From assembly GCF_003477885.1 (NCBI RefSeq), contig NZ_QUEE01000007.1:62001-126000 (forward strand): DNA of 64,000 nucleotides. Direction: 5' to 3'. Source of the stretch: Lachnotalea sp. AF33-28. GTDB lineage: Bacteria > Bacillota > Clostridia > Lachnospirales > Lachnospiraceae. The translations under genes were made by a program, and so were the position numbers. This document shows positions 49,352-57,467 of the stretch, in pieces (positions within the stretch are counted from its first letter, which is position 1; every line of letters begins with the position of its first letter). Below the pieces are notes generated by a model. The model was not told where the DNA came from, did no database searches, and saw nothing but the letters and a program-made list of their open reading frames with translations.

Positions 49352-50305
49352 TTACCGGCTGTCACGATCCGCCCGCTGACGGAGAAAGCGGCTGTAATGC
49401 TCCAAGGCCTTCAGCACATAGTCCTCCGTTTGGCTGATGGGAATATTCTTGGGGATCAGGCTTCGCACCTTGTCCCCTCGCAGGATGATCTTTTCCCGCT
49501 GGTTGGGCTTTTCTTCACACATAATGGCGGACACCACCTCCGGCGTGAGCTTGCCCTCCGAAAAGAACTTCCGCATACGGATGGTCTGGTCATGGGAGGG
49601 CGTACACTGGTTCAGGTCGATTTCCTCTACCACATCCCGCTGGCAGCCCTCGTCCAGATAGGACAGCTCCACCGCAGGGCGCATCTTGATTCTGCCATCG
49701 TCCACAAGGTCAAGCAGTTCGGGGACAAGATTGGTAAGGCGGACATATCGCTGAATTTGTGTGTTGCTATCTGTGCCTTCGGCAGCTAAAAGCTCTCTTG
49801 ACTTCCCGAAAAGATTATCGTGTCCCAGTGGGACACCATTTTCTTTGCTCGGTCTGCCTGCCTGACGCTTCATCGCTTCCAAGCGCATCTTGTAGGCAAA
49901 TGCCTTTTCCGAGGGAAGTATCTGCGACCGCTGGTAGTTGCTCTCCACCATCAAAATGGTGGCGGCGTCACGGTCAAGGTCTACCACCTCGCAGCGGAGC
50001 GTTTCAAATCCGGCAAGCTCACAGGCTCGTTTTCTGCGGTGTCCCGAAACAAGCTCGTATCTGCCGTCCTCCTTCTGCCGGACGGTCGCCGGGGTGATGA
50101 CTCCGCGCTCCTTGACGCTCTCCACAAGCTGTAACATATCCTCATCGTCCCGCACCTTAAAGGGATGGTCGGGGAAATTGTCGATCTCCGTCAGGGGAAT
50201 GTCCCGGATTTTTGCCAGCTTTGCGTCGTCCCGTTCCTCCTGCGTGGAGAACAGGTCATCGAGCGTGTTCGTGGGAAGCGTGAAGTCGCTCTTTCTGCCT
50301 GCCAT
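49352..50305 (-). CDS. parB: ParB/Spo0J-family partition protein
   Basis: 317 residues. The ParB CTPase core is clear (RDIPLTEIDNFPDHPFKVRD, GVITPATVRQKEDGRYELVS, GHRRKRACELAGFETL), followed by a helix-turn-helix region (about 150-215) and a C-terminal helical part. It overlaps parA by 50 bases. Conjugative elements of this type use ParAB for upkeep when excised. A plausible binding site is the repeat array at 49233-49312, just downstream. Confidence 0.92.
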   Translation of the reverse strand: MAGRKSDFTLPTNTLDDLFSTQEERDDAKLAKIRDIPLTEIDNFPDHPFKVRDDEDMLQLVESVKERGVITPATVRQKEDGRYELVSGHRRKRACELAGFETLRCEVVDLDRDAATILMVESNYQRSQILPSEKAFAYKMRLEAMKRQAGRPSKENGVPLGHDNLFGKSRELLAAEGTDSNTQIQRYVRLTNLVPELLDLVDDGRIKMRPAVELSYLDEGCQRDVVEEIDLNQCTPSHDQTIRMRKFFSEGKLTPEVVSAIMCEEKPNQREKIILRGDKVRSLIPKNIPISQTEDYVLKALEHYSRFLRQRADRDSR

Positions 50306-51086
50306 CGGCTAACACCTCCTTCGTGAAATCTGCGTAGGCCTTGGACACGGTGCTGTTCGGCTCATAGGCGTATATGCTTTTTCCCTTGGACGAAACCTCT
50401 GCGGCTTTCACGGCAACGGGAATGGTCGTCCGGTAAATCCTGATCCGGCAGCCGAAGTTCTCCCGCAGCGCCTCCACGGTGCTTTTGGCGAGATTCGTTC
50501 TGCCGTCCACAAGGGTCAGCAGGATTCCGTCGATGGCAAGGTTCGGGTTGGTGTGCTTTTTTACCTTGGCAATCGTGGACAGGAGCTGCGTCATTCCCTT
50601 TGCCGGCAGATATTGCGCCTGCACGGGAATGATAACGCTGTCCGCAGCCGTCAGTGCGTTGAGGGTAATCATACCGAGGGACGGCATACAATCTATGAGG
50701 ACATAATCGTAGTTGTCCTTTACTTGGCTGAGATAGTTCTTCATCACGCTTTCCCGGCTCATTGCGGTCACAAGGCTCATCTCCAGCGCCGACAGCTCAA
50801 GATTCGACGGCACAAGGTCAACCTTTTCCTCGTGGCTGAGAATCCCGGCAAATGGGTCTTGGCTTTCCTCGCGCATTACCGCCGCCAGCTTGTTGGTCAG
50901 CGTCTGCGGCAGACTGTCTGAATCCCGCCAGCCGAGGCAGGCCGTAAGGTCGCTCTGCGGGTCTGCGTCTATGAGGAGTACCTTTTTGCCCTGCATGGCA
51001 AGCCCGATTCCAAGGTTGACCGCCGTGGTGGTTTTCCCGACGCCGCCCTTTTGGTTGCATATCGCTATGGTTTTACAGTTTGGCAT
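50256..51086 (-). CDS. parA: ParA-family ATPase (Soj-like)
   Basis: 276 residues. Deviant Walker A KGGVGKTT at 13-20, A' motif DADPQSDLTACLG near 41 and Walker B DYVLIDCMPSLG near 120 identify a Soj/ParA partition ATPase without an N-terminal DNA-binding domain. GAAGGAGG precedes the ATG. The gene is preceded by about 390 bases of structured non-coding sequence. Confidence 0.93.
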   Translation of the reverse strand: MPNCKTIAICNQKGGVGKTTTAVNLGIGLAMQGKKVLLIDADPQSDLTACLGWRDSDSLPQTLTNKLAAVMREESQDPFAGILSHEEKVDLVPSNLELSALEMSLVTAMSRESVMKNYLSQVKDNYDYVLIDCMPSLGMITLNALTAADSVIIPVQAQYLPAKGMTQLLSTIAKVKKHTNPNLAIDGILLTLVDGRTNLAKSTVEALRENFGCRIRIYRTTIPVAVKAAEVSSKGKSIYAYEPNSTVSKAYADFTKEVLADGRQKERLHASHEHAR

Positions 51087-51115
51087 CTTTCGTTTTCCTC
51101 CTTCTTTGTAGATTT

Positions 51116-51142
51116 CATAGCCGCCTGTAATGAACGGCTATG
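51116..51142 (-). other. Leader hairpin before parA
   Basis: Stem CATAGCCG/CGGCTATG with an 11-base loop, about 30 bases before the parA ATG. Sequence and flank match the hairpin before DUF3848 (29086-29122). Confidence 0.65.
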
Positions 51143-51470
51143 TATATGTCCGCAGTATTTGTCCTCAACGCCCCCTGCGGCGGCTTTCGCCTTCCGGGAA
51201 ACACTTGGGTCACGGTGTGCTGCACCGTGTCATAGGGCTTTCACCTCTGCCGGGTTCTCCGCCAGCTCCGTAGAGAAGTATCATAATCCTTCTGACTGTC
51301 ATCGCCGTCCCGGTGGCAATCCGGGTTTCAGATCGGGGGTTCTCGCTCGTCCTCCGGTTAGGAGAAGTCACGGCGTACCCATCTTCGGGCTAATCATCAG
51401 AAGTAATGTCCCAAGTGCCTGTATATTCAATTTTCAAGGTTCACGAAGCGGCTCCCGATTGTGGTTGGGA
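51143..51470 (-). ncRNA. Long GC-rich structured leader or non-coding RNA upstream of parA
   Basis: About 330 bases with no convincing frame on either strand. Several short stems are visible, for example CACGGTG/CACCGTG at about 51215-51233 and CCCGG/CCGGG at about 51313-51330, along with purine-rich single-stranded joints (GGAAGGCGAAAGCC on the minus strand). The pattern is that of a structured RNA or a leader controlling parAB. I cannot assign it to a known RNA family. Confidence 0.45.
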
Positions 51471-51473
51471 AAG

Positions 51474-51530
51474 AACCCCTTCACTTACTCTGAATAAGGA
51501 AGCGATTTTTGAGGGTGTTTTTCAAAAAAA
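51474..51530 (-). repeat. Conserved 3' element, copy 2
   Basis: Near-identical to 525-580 (see there). In this copy the sigma-like reading frame stays open for some codons past the place where copy 1 stops, but there is no sigma gene upstream, so it is a stranded remnant. Confidence 0.75.
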
Positions 51531-51563
51531 GTTGAAAAAATTTTTCGTGCCCCTTGGAAAGCA

Positions 51564-51598
51564 AAAAAGCCGCCCTTCCGAGAACGGAAAAGCGGCTT
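51564..51598 (-). terminator. Rho-independent terminator upstream of the parA leader
   Basis: Stem AAAGCCGC/GCGGCTTT with inner TTCCG/CGGAA, followed on the minus strand by TTTTTGC. It insulates the parA leader from transcription entering from the right. Confidence 0.75.
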
Positions 51599-51611
51599 TG
51601 CGTTTGAATGA

Positions 51612-51640
51612 TTTACTTGTTCATATTTATATAGTATACT
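51612..51640 (+). promoter_or_regulatory. Plus-strand promoter of the small ORF and phosphoesterase gene
   Basis: TTTACT (51612-51617), 17 bases, TATACT (51635-51640). This is the first clear plus-strand promoter of the window. Confidence 0.65.
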
Positions 51641-51672
51641 GTGGTCAGGCTTATGGAAGGAGGGCAAGAGCT

Positions 51673-51783
51673 ATGACGAACGGCAGCAACAGAAGCAAAG
51701 AGATAATAAGCAGGCTCGGTTTGTCCTCCCGGACTTTTTGCTTCATAACGAATTACGGTCAGTTCAGACGAAAACGGGGATAG
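51673..51783 (+). CDS. Small hypothetical protein (36 aa)
   Basis: MTNGSNRSKEIISRLGLSSR followed by a short aromatic/basic end. A good site GGAGGG lies 10 bases before the ATG, and the promoter at 51612-51640 fits. The frame continues upstream without support. Function unknown; possibly a leader peptide for the phosphoesterase gene 79 bases further on. Confidence 0.45.
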   Translation: MTNGSNRSKEIISRLGLSSRTFCFITNYGQFRRKRG

Positions 51784-51862
51784 TACAGGACTATCCTGAT
51801 TTCGCGCAGGGCTGTTCGGTGAGCAGTTCTGCTTTTACTTTATATATGGGAGATGATACACG

Positions 51863-52417
51863 ATGATTTATTTTACGGCAGACACGCATTTCGGTCACTG
51901 CAATGTTATCCGGTTCTGCGACCGTCCCTTTGCCTCCGCCGAGGAAATGGACGAGGCGATGATTCAAAACTGGAACGATAGAGTGACCGGAAACGATACG
52001 GTATATATTCTTGGGGATATGTTTTTCCGCAGCACCAATGCGGAGGGAATCCTGAAGCGGTTGAAGGGCAAGAAGCGGCTGATCGTCGGCAACCACGACG
52101 GCTCGTGGATGACGAAGTTTGACTATGCAAGGTACTTTGCCGGCGTGGATAAGTTTTTGGAAACCTCGGACGGAAAGCGCTCTCTAACGCTATGCCATTA
52201 CCCGATGCTTTCGTGGAAGCACGCGAAGCGGTCATATATGCTCCACGGGCATATTCATAATGATACGAGGGCGGACTTCTGGCCGCTGATTGCCGCACGG
52301 GAGAATGTTTTGAATGCCGGTGTGGATATAAACAGCTTTAAGCCTGTAACTTTTGATGAGCTGCTGGAAAACAACCGCCGTTTCAAGGAAAACTCTTTGG
52401 CGGAAAGCTATACCTGA
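51863..52417 (+). CDS. Calcineurin-like metallophosphoesterase
   Basis: 184 residues with all metal-binding blocks of the family: DTHFGH at 7-12, GDMF near 51, GNHD near 76, a single His in LCHYPML near 110 and GHIHND near 129. It is short and close to the YfcE/phage-type phosphoesterases. The substrate (nucleotide, nucleic acid end or phosphoprotein) cannot be told. It is read opposite to the element's genes and ends at a terminator shared with the next, convergent gene. Confidence 0.9.
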   Translation: MIYFTADTHFGHCNVIRFCDRPFASAEEMDEAMIQNWNDRVTGNDTVYILGDMFFRSTNAEGILKRLKGKKRLIVGNHDGSWMTKFDYARYFAGVDKFLETSDGKRSLTLCHYPMLSWKHAKRSYMLHGHIHNDTRADFWPLIAARENVLNAGVDINSFKPVTFDELLENNRRFKENSLAESYT

Positions 52418-52425
52418 AATGAAAA

Positions 52426-52458
52426 GAGCCGCTTACTCCGATTGGGAATAAGCGGCTC
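52426..52458. terminator. Bidirectional terminator between convergent genes
   Basis: Perfect 10-bp stem GAGCCGCTTA/TAAGCGGCTC. On the minus strand it is followed by TTTTCATTT; on the plus strand the T-run is weak. Confidence 0.75.
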
Positions 52459-52467
52459 GAACTCTAT

Positions 52468-52647
52468 TCAGATGTATACGACCTTCAGCTTTTTTCGCTT
52501 TGCGCCGGTCAGCTTCACCAGCACATCGTCAACGGCGTCCGTATATTTGCCCTGCCGGATAAGCGCGTTTTTCAGGTCTATGAGGGATTTGATAACCTCC
52601 GACCGTTCCTGCTCGGTCAGATAGATATGATACTTCTGTTCTTTCAT
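52468..52647 (-). CDS. Small basic protein, MKExxYH family, second copy
   Basis: 59 residues from the ATG at 52647 (AGGAGGTG in front): MKEQKYHIYLTEQERSEVIK, SLIDLKNALIRQGKYTDAVD and a basic end. It is clearly related to the 68-residue protein at 22839-23045. A TATAAT box lies at 52670-52675 on the minus strand. Function unknown. Confidence 0.75.
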   Translation of the reverse strand: MKEQKYHIYLTEQERSEVIKSLIDLKNALIRQGKYTDAVDDVLVKLTGAKRKKLKVVYI

Positions 52648-52686
52648 TGTCCGGCACCTCCTGACGCTTCCATTATACTCCGGCAG

Positions 52687-52845
52687 TTGCAAAAAACGCA
52701 AAGATGCGATTATACTATATATACTGATAGCAACAAGGCTCCAACCTTGCCGGTTGAAGCCCTGTTGCTGCCTTTGCGAATGCCGCTTTTCTGTTCGTTT
52801 GAAATTATCGCCTTAGTGGGCTGTGGCATTCGCGGCATCCCTTTT
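52687..52845 (+). ncRNA. Candidate small RNA at the probable element end
   Basis: A promoter-like TTGCAA (52687) and TATACT (52711), 18 bases apart, is followed at once by a long hairpin: AGCAACA-a-GGCTcCAACC and GGTTGaAGCC-c-TGTTGCT (52729-52769). Farther on GCGAATGCC (52776) pairs with GGCATTCGC (52825), followed by CCCTTTTATT. No frame of note. Either a small RNA or a structured end of the element. Confidence 0.4.
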
Positions 52846-52851
52846 ATTCTT

Positions 52852-54072
52852 TCACTGCAGTTTAAGCAGCCATTTCAAAATATTTTTTTTCTTTATACCT
52901 TCATAATTCATATCTCCGAAGAGCTCATCCAGAGTTAAAAGATACTTTGGGTGGTTATCCTGTATTTTTTGCAGCGGGGCAAGTTCTCTTTGCAGCATTC
53001 TGTCATCCAGTGCCGTCTGTGTGACCTGATAGTAGGACAGCTCTCCGTTTTTCATGGCGACAAAATCAACCTCACAGTCCGCGCCGAGCTGCCCGACATA
53101 TACCTCGTACCCTCTTCTGCGAAGTTCCAGGTAAACGATATTCTCCAATATGTGACCGATATCCGTATCCCTTCCGCGGACAAGCATATTTCGCATGGCT
53201 ACGTCACAAACATAATATTTGTTTACTGTGCTTAAGAATTCCTTGCCTTTGATGTTATACCGCCTTGCTTCATACATCAGGAGGCTGTCAGTCAGACCGC
53301 GAAGATATCGGTCTACAGTTTTGGAATCGATCTTTCGCTGCTTTGAAACCATTGTATTGGCGATCGCAGTGGGGGTAGTCCGGTTGCCAATATTGTGCAT
53401 GAGGTATTTAGCTACTGCCTCCAGCATATTAACGTCCGCTATGTTCAGACGTCTGACGATATCATTGAGCAATATCGTATGATAAATACCCTCCATATAC
53501 TCTTTAGCCTCTGATGCGCCATATCGGTATTTGAGCACATATGGGAACGAACCTGTATCGATATACAGCGTGAATTTATCCGTGAGTGCCATTGCTTTCC
53601 GGTTATCATCCAGTCCCTCGCAGAATTCACTGAAAGACAGAGGCATCATGGACAGTTCGGCATACCGCCCGGTGAGCAATGTGGCGAGTTCACCCGACAT
53701 AAAACAGGCATTGGATCCGGTAATATAAACGTCGCAGTTCTCACGCAGAAACAGGCTGTCCACCGCTTTTTGGTATGATTCGACATGCTGGATCTCATCC
53801 AGAAAAATATAGTTCATCCGATCAGGACAAAGCCGTTCCTTGACATATCGGTATAAAGAACGGTAATCCGTCAGCTCTTCAAATTCAAGATCCTCAAAAT
53901 TGATGGATATTATCTGTTCCGGCCGGATGCCGTGTTCAAGCAGGTAATCGCGGTAGATGTCAAAAAGTGTAGATTTACCGCAACGGCGTACACCGGTGAC
54001 AACCTTGATGATCTGTTTGTCCTTTTGCCTGATGAGCCAGTCTAAATAATCCGGTCTTTTCAGTCTTTTCAC
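52852..54072 (-). CDS. AAA-type ATPase with DUF4143 domain
   Basis: 406 residues from a GTG at 54072 (GGAGGTGAAACA). Walker A TGVRRCGKST near 26-35 and Walker B NYIFLDEIQ near 87 belong to the AAA_14 ATPase; the C-terminal half with YYVCDVAMRNMLVRGRD and an EVDFVA motif is DUF4143, which has a nuclease-like EVDF core. The role of this common bacterial family is not settled. The gene has its own promoter and is probably the first chromosomal gene right of the element, though it could be a late arrival too. Confidence 0.88.
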   Translation of the reverse strand: MKRLKRPDYLDWLIRQKDKQIIKVVTGVRRCGKSTLFDIYRDYLLEHGIRPEQIISINFEDLEFEELTDYRSLYRYVKERLCPDRMNYIFLDEIQHVESYQKAVDSLFLRENCDVYITGSNACFMSGELATLLTGRYAELSMMPLSFSEFCEGLDDNRKAMALTDKFTLYIDTGSFPYVLKYRYGASEAKEYMEGIYHTILLNDIVRRLNIADVNMLEAVAKYLMHNIGNRTTPTAIANTMVSKQRKIDSKTVDRYLRGLTDSLLMYEARRYNIKGKEFLSTVNKYYVCDVAMRNMLVRGRDTDIGHILENIVYLELRRRGYEVYVGQLGADCEVDFVAMKNGELSYYQVTQTALDDRMLQRELAPLQKIQDNHPKYLLTLDELFGDMNYEGIKKKNILKWLLKLQ

Positions 54073-54093
54073 TGTTTCACCTCCGTTATAAAC

Positions 54094-54122
54094 AGTATAC
54101 TCTGTTTATAAAAAAGTATCAA
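54094..54122 (-). promoter_or_regulatory. Promoter of the DUF4143 ATPase gene
   Basis: Minus strand TTGATA (54117-54122), 17 bases, TATACT (54094-54099), 22 bases before the GTG. Confidence 0.75.
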
Positions 54123-54149
54123 TAAAAACGGAATTAATTCCGTTTTTAT
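54122..54149. other. Perfect 28-bp palindrome
   Basis: ATAAAAACGGAATT mirrored exactly by AATTCCGTTTTTAT, directly upstream of the ATPase -35 box. It can work as an operator for a dimeric regulator or, as RNA, as a terminator with flanking A/T runs. The remaining sequence up to 54311 shows only a weak upstream extension of the YitT frame. Confidence 0.7.
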
Positions 54150-54311
54150 ATAAGAATACATTTAAAATGAAGTCTGTTCCAATAATATACCGGGATTGCT
54201 TCCTTTACTAGACAGGTGTTATATGTTAAGATGAGAGAGGTCAAAATGGGTGACCGAATATCATACATTCAAACAGTCAGACTAATATGTTGTGAGCAGG
54301 AGGACGATGGG

Positions 54312-55190
54312 GTGAAACAGAAGCAGACAGGCAGTATGGGAAACAAATGGCTGGAACTGATCAGGGAGTATGGGGTTTTGACGTTCAGCACGGCTCTGGT
54401 AGTGATCGGCGTTTACTTTTTTAAATTCCCGAACAATTTTTCTTTTGGCGGAGTAACCGGTTATGCGGTGGTGCTGGGGAAAGTTATGCCATTTACGCCC
54501 AGCGATATTACCTTTGTATTCAATATAGCCCTCCTGGTGGTGGGCTTCCTTTTCCTGGGGCGTTCCTTCGGTATTAAAACCGTATATGTCAGCATCCTTA
54601 TGTCGGTAGGCCTTGCGGTGCTTGAAAAGGTTTGCCCGTTAAACGCTCCTCTGACAGATGAGCCGCTTCTGGAGCTTTTGTTCGCGATTTTCCTGCCGGG
54701 ACTCGGCTCTGCGATTCTGTTCAATGTGGGCGCTTCCAGCGGGGGCACGGACATCATCGCGATGATACTGAAAAAATACACGGCGGCGGACATCGGCACC
54801 AGTCTGTTTCTGGTGGATCTGCTTGTGGTGATCGCTTCCTTTTTCCTGTTTGATATACGCACCGGCCTGTTCTCGTTTTGCGGGCTGATGGCTAAATCCC
54901 TGGTGATCGATTCTGTAATTGAGAGCATCAATCTGTGTAAATATTTTAATGTGGTATGCGATGAGCCGGAACCGATCTGTGATTACATTATCAATGAGCT
55001 GCACCGCAGTGCCACGATCTGCCGCGCGGAAGGCGCATTTACCAAAGAGGACAAGGCGGTGATCATGACCGTTATGAGCCGCACCCAGGCGGTGCTGCTG
55101 CGCAATTATATCAAGAAAGTGGAACCGTCAGCGTTTATGCTGATATCCAATACCAGTGAGATCATAGGAAAAGGGTTCCATAGCGTATAG
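54312..55190 (+). CDS. YitT-family membrane protein (DUF161/DUF2179)
   Basis: 292 residues from the GTG at 54312, fixed by GGAGG eight bases earlier; a longer frame to 54216 lacks a ribosome site. Five or six membrane helices (for example FSTALVVIGVYFFKFPNNFS, PSDITFVFNIALLVVGFLFL) are followed by the cytoplasmic DUF2179 domain of about 85 residues (ATICRAEGAFTKEDKAVIMT, FMLISNTSEIIGKGF). The family is widespread in Firmicutes; function unclear. Confidence 0.88.
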   Translation: MKQKQTGSMGNKWLELIREYGVLTFSTALVVIGVYFFKFPNNFSFGGVTGYAVVLGKVMPFTPSDITFVFNIALLVVGFLFLGRSFGIKTVYVSILMSVGLAVLEKVCPLNAPLTDEPLLELLFAIFLPGLGSAILFNVGASSGGTDIIAMILKKYTAADIGTSLFLVDLLVVIASFFLFDIRTGLFSFCGLMAKSLVIDSVIESINLCKYFNVVCDEPEPICDYIINELHRSATICRAEGAFTKEDKAVIMTVMSRTQAVLLRNYIKKVEPSAFMLISNTSEIIGKGFHSV

Positions 55191-55257
55191 ACAGAGGGGT
55201 GCGTAGAAGGCGCGCGGGCCGTCAGCCTGCGGCCGATGCACGGAAAGGCGGCATACA

Positions 55258-56415
55258 GTGAATTCGATCTATATCCATATTCCTTTTTGTGTCAGAAAAT
55301 GTGCATACTGTGATTTCCTTTCCGGACCGGCATCCAAAGAGCGGCAGGAGATGTATTACAGGGCCCTTAGCAGGGAGATTGCAGCCTGCGCGCCGCTTGG
55401 GGAACTAAAAGGCCCGGTGAACACGCTGTTTATCGGCGGCGGAACGCCTTCTCTATGGGACGGAGACAGGATAAACGGCCTGATGGAGAACATCCGGAAA
55501 TACTACTGTTTTTCCGAAGACGCAGAGATTACAATTGAGGCAAATCCGGGAACGCTGGATGCTGACAGACTTAAGGCATACCGCCGCGCCGGCATAAACC
55601 GGATCAGCATCGGTTTACAGTCAGCGGATGACAGGGACCTTAAGACGCTGGGCAGGATACACACCTTTGAAGAATTTCTGGAGAATTATGCCGCTGCCAG
55701 AGAAGCGGGTTTTTCCAATATCAACGTGGACCTGATGTCCTCTCTGCCCGGACAGACTGCGGCAGGCTGGAAACGGGTCCTCACATCGGTGCTGAAACTG
55801 GCGCCGGAGCATATCTCGGCATACAGCCTGATCATTGAAGAGGGGACAGAATTTTATGACAGATACCGGGACGGAGACGGACTGCCCGATGAGGAGGAAG
55901 AGCGGGAGATCTACCACATGACTAAGCACATATTGGAGCAGCATGGTTATCACAGGTATGAAATCTCCAATTACTGCCTGAAAGGGTATGCCTGCCGGCA
56001 CAATCTGGGCTATTGGCAGGGCTCGCAGTATCTGGGATTTGGGCTGGGAGCCTCATCCTGCGTCGGCCGCCCGGGAGGAAGACGCAGGAGATTCTCTAAC
56101 ATAAGCGACATGGAAACCTATGTGGGCGCATCCGGATCTCCGTTCGCCCTGCGCCGGGACAACCGGATCCTGCCGCTGACAGAACAGATGGAGGAGTTTA
56201 TGTTTCTGGGACTTCGCTGTGTGGACGGGATCAGTAAGAGTGAGTTTAAAGAGCAGTTTATGCGCAGCTATGACGGGATATACGGAAAAGTCACCGAATC
56301 CCTGCTGTCACAGGGACTGCTGCAGGATACAGGGGAGCGGGTGTTTCTAACGGAGTTCGGTCTGGATGTGAGCAACCGGGTGATGGCTGAGTTTCTGATT
56401 GATGAAGAGCACTAG
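55258..56415 (+). CDS. hemW: HemW / coproporphyrinogen III oxidase-like radical SAM protein
   Basis: 385 residues from a GTG (GGAAAGG in front). The radical SAM cluster motif CVRKCAYCDF is at about 11-20, then FIGGGTPSLW and the GLQSADDRDLKTLGRIHTFE block typical of HemN/HemW. The C-terminal HemN domain follows (HNLGYWQGSQYLGFGLGASS). HemW delivers haem and binds SAM; it does not oxidise coproporphyrinogen. The single Cys before the cluster that marks true HemN is absent as expected. Confidence 0.88.
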   Translation: MNSIYIHIPFCVRKCAYCDFLSGPASKERQEMYYRALSREIAACAPLGELKGPVNTLFIGGGTPSLWDGDRINGLMENIRKYYCFSEDAEITIEANPGTLDADRLKAYRRAGINRISIGLQSADDRDLKTLGRIHTFEEFLENYAAAREAGFSNINVDLMSSLPGQTAAGWKRVLTSVLKLAPEHISAYSLIIEEGTEFYDRYRDGDGLPDEEEEREIYHMTKHILEQHGYHRYEISNYCLKGYACRHNLGYWQGSQYLGFGLGASSCVGRPGGRRRRFSNISDMETYVGASGSPFALRRDNRILPLTEQMEEFMFLGLRCVDGISKSEFKEQFMRSYDGIYGKVTESLLSQGLLQDTGERVFLTEFGLDVSNRVMAEFLIDEEH

Positions 56416-56436
56416 CGTCCCTAGACGGAGGATAAT

Positions 56437-56967
56437 ATGTTATTAAGATTCAAAAATTTAGTAATTAGAAATGCAACTGTTGACGATGCCGAACAATTAG
56501 CCACATGGTGGAATGATGGCACTATTATGGCTCATGCAGGATTTCCAAATGGAACTGGTCAAAAAACGAGAGACATTGCCGACAGCCTTGAAAATGACAG
56601 GGATGATATCCGCAGGCGCTTAATTATTGAGGTTTCCCAAATTCCTGTAGGCGAAATGAATTATTGTGACAAGGGCGAGGGCACCGCTGAAATAGGCATA
56701 AAGATTTGCGATTTTTCACTACACGATAGGGGACTGGGAAAAATATTGCTTAGCATGCTTATATCATCATTATTTAACGATATGGGATATAAGAAAATCA
56801 TTCTTAACACAAATATGAACAATAAAAGAGCACAGCATGTTTATGAAGAACTTGGTTTTAGGAAATTAAGCATTCGAGAAAACTCGTGGAAAAATCAGCT
56901 TGGAGAATTGCAATCATCTATTGACTATGAAATGTATCCGGATGATTTCATAGACTACGCAAAATGA
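56437..56967 (+). CDS. GNAT-family N-acetyltransferase
   Basis: 176 residues. The GNAT acetyl-CoA loop is seen in LHDRGLGKILLSML and the late motif NKRAQHVYEELGFRK. It is richer in A and T than its neighbours, which suggests recent gain. The substrate is unknown; RimJ/RimL-type or drug acetyltransferases are the nearest pattern. GACGGAGG lies before the ATG. Confidence 0.85.
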   Translation: MLLRFKNLVIRNATVDDAEQLATWWNDGTIMAHAGFPNGTGQKTRDIADSLENDRDDIRRRLIIEVSQIPVGEMNYCDKGEGTAEIGIKICDFSLHDRGLGKILLSMLISSLFNDMGYKKIILNTNMNNKRAQHVYEELGFRKLSIRENSWKNQLGELQSSIDYEMYPDDFIDYAK

Positions 56968-57021
56968 GCATATGCTATGTGGAAAGCAGCAGGGCCAACT
57001 GCCCTTGCTTATGTGGGAATC

Positions 57022-57056
57022 AAGCGGTCGAAAGCAAAGAGTGCTTTCGACCGCTT
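57022..57056. terminator. Hairpin between convergent genes
   Basis: Perfect 15-bp stem AAGCGGTCGAAAGCA/TGCTTTCGACCGCTT with a 5-base loop. It stands between the acetyltransferase (plus) and the methyltransferase remnant (minus); the T-runs are short. Confidence 0.65.
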
Positions 57057-57078
57057 TCCATGATGAGAATAAAAATCA

Positions 57079-57444
57079 TTAAAGTTTTCTTGCCTTAAAG
57101 CAAACCGATATCGGAATCATTTTTGCTTTCTTGGTTTTGTCGCTGTTATCGTTAACAGACTCCATCGTTTGTTTATCATTTTGTTCAATCATTTCTTCTA
57201 CAACAAATCCGGCTTTTGCCAATGCGTTAATATAAGTGGATATCTTCCGATTACATAAAATTATCTTGCTTCCGTCCACAGGCATTGTAAAGTAGGATTC
57301 ATCAAAATAGCTTTTATTGAAAATCAACTGGTCGTTTTCAATCACATCTTGACGCTGACTACACGACCAGGCTACACAGTAGTTTAACGTATGATGCCAA
57401 CTGAATATAAATATTCCGTCTTTTTTTAAGTAGGAGGCAGGACC
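57079..57444 (-). pseudogene. C-terminal remnant of a class I SAM-dependent methyltransferase
   Basis: The frame is open from a TAA at 57445-57447 to 57079. It reads PASYLKKDGIFIFSWHHTLN, then FTMPVDGSKIILCNRKISTY and the usual late AKAGFVVEEMIE of small-molecule methyltransferases. The SAM-binding N-terminal half (about 130-150 residues) is missing; upstream sequence goes directly to the stop of the next gene. A GTG at 57345 could start an 88-residue fragment, but that would be inactive. Confidence 0.75.
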
Positions 57445-57467
57445 TTAATTTAAAATTGCGGTAAACA

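Noticed and set aside
51485..51667. A 60-codon minus-strand frame ending in the conserved 3' element
   Set aside because: It crosses a terminator hairpin and has no upstream promoter; it looks like a remnant repeat rather than a gene.
55258..56415. Annotation as true coproporphyrinogen III dehydrogenase
   Set aside because: The extra N-terminal features of HemN are missing and the length fits HemW.
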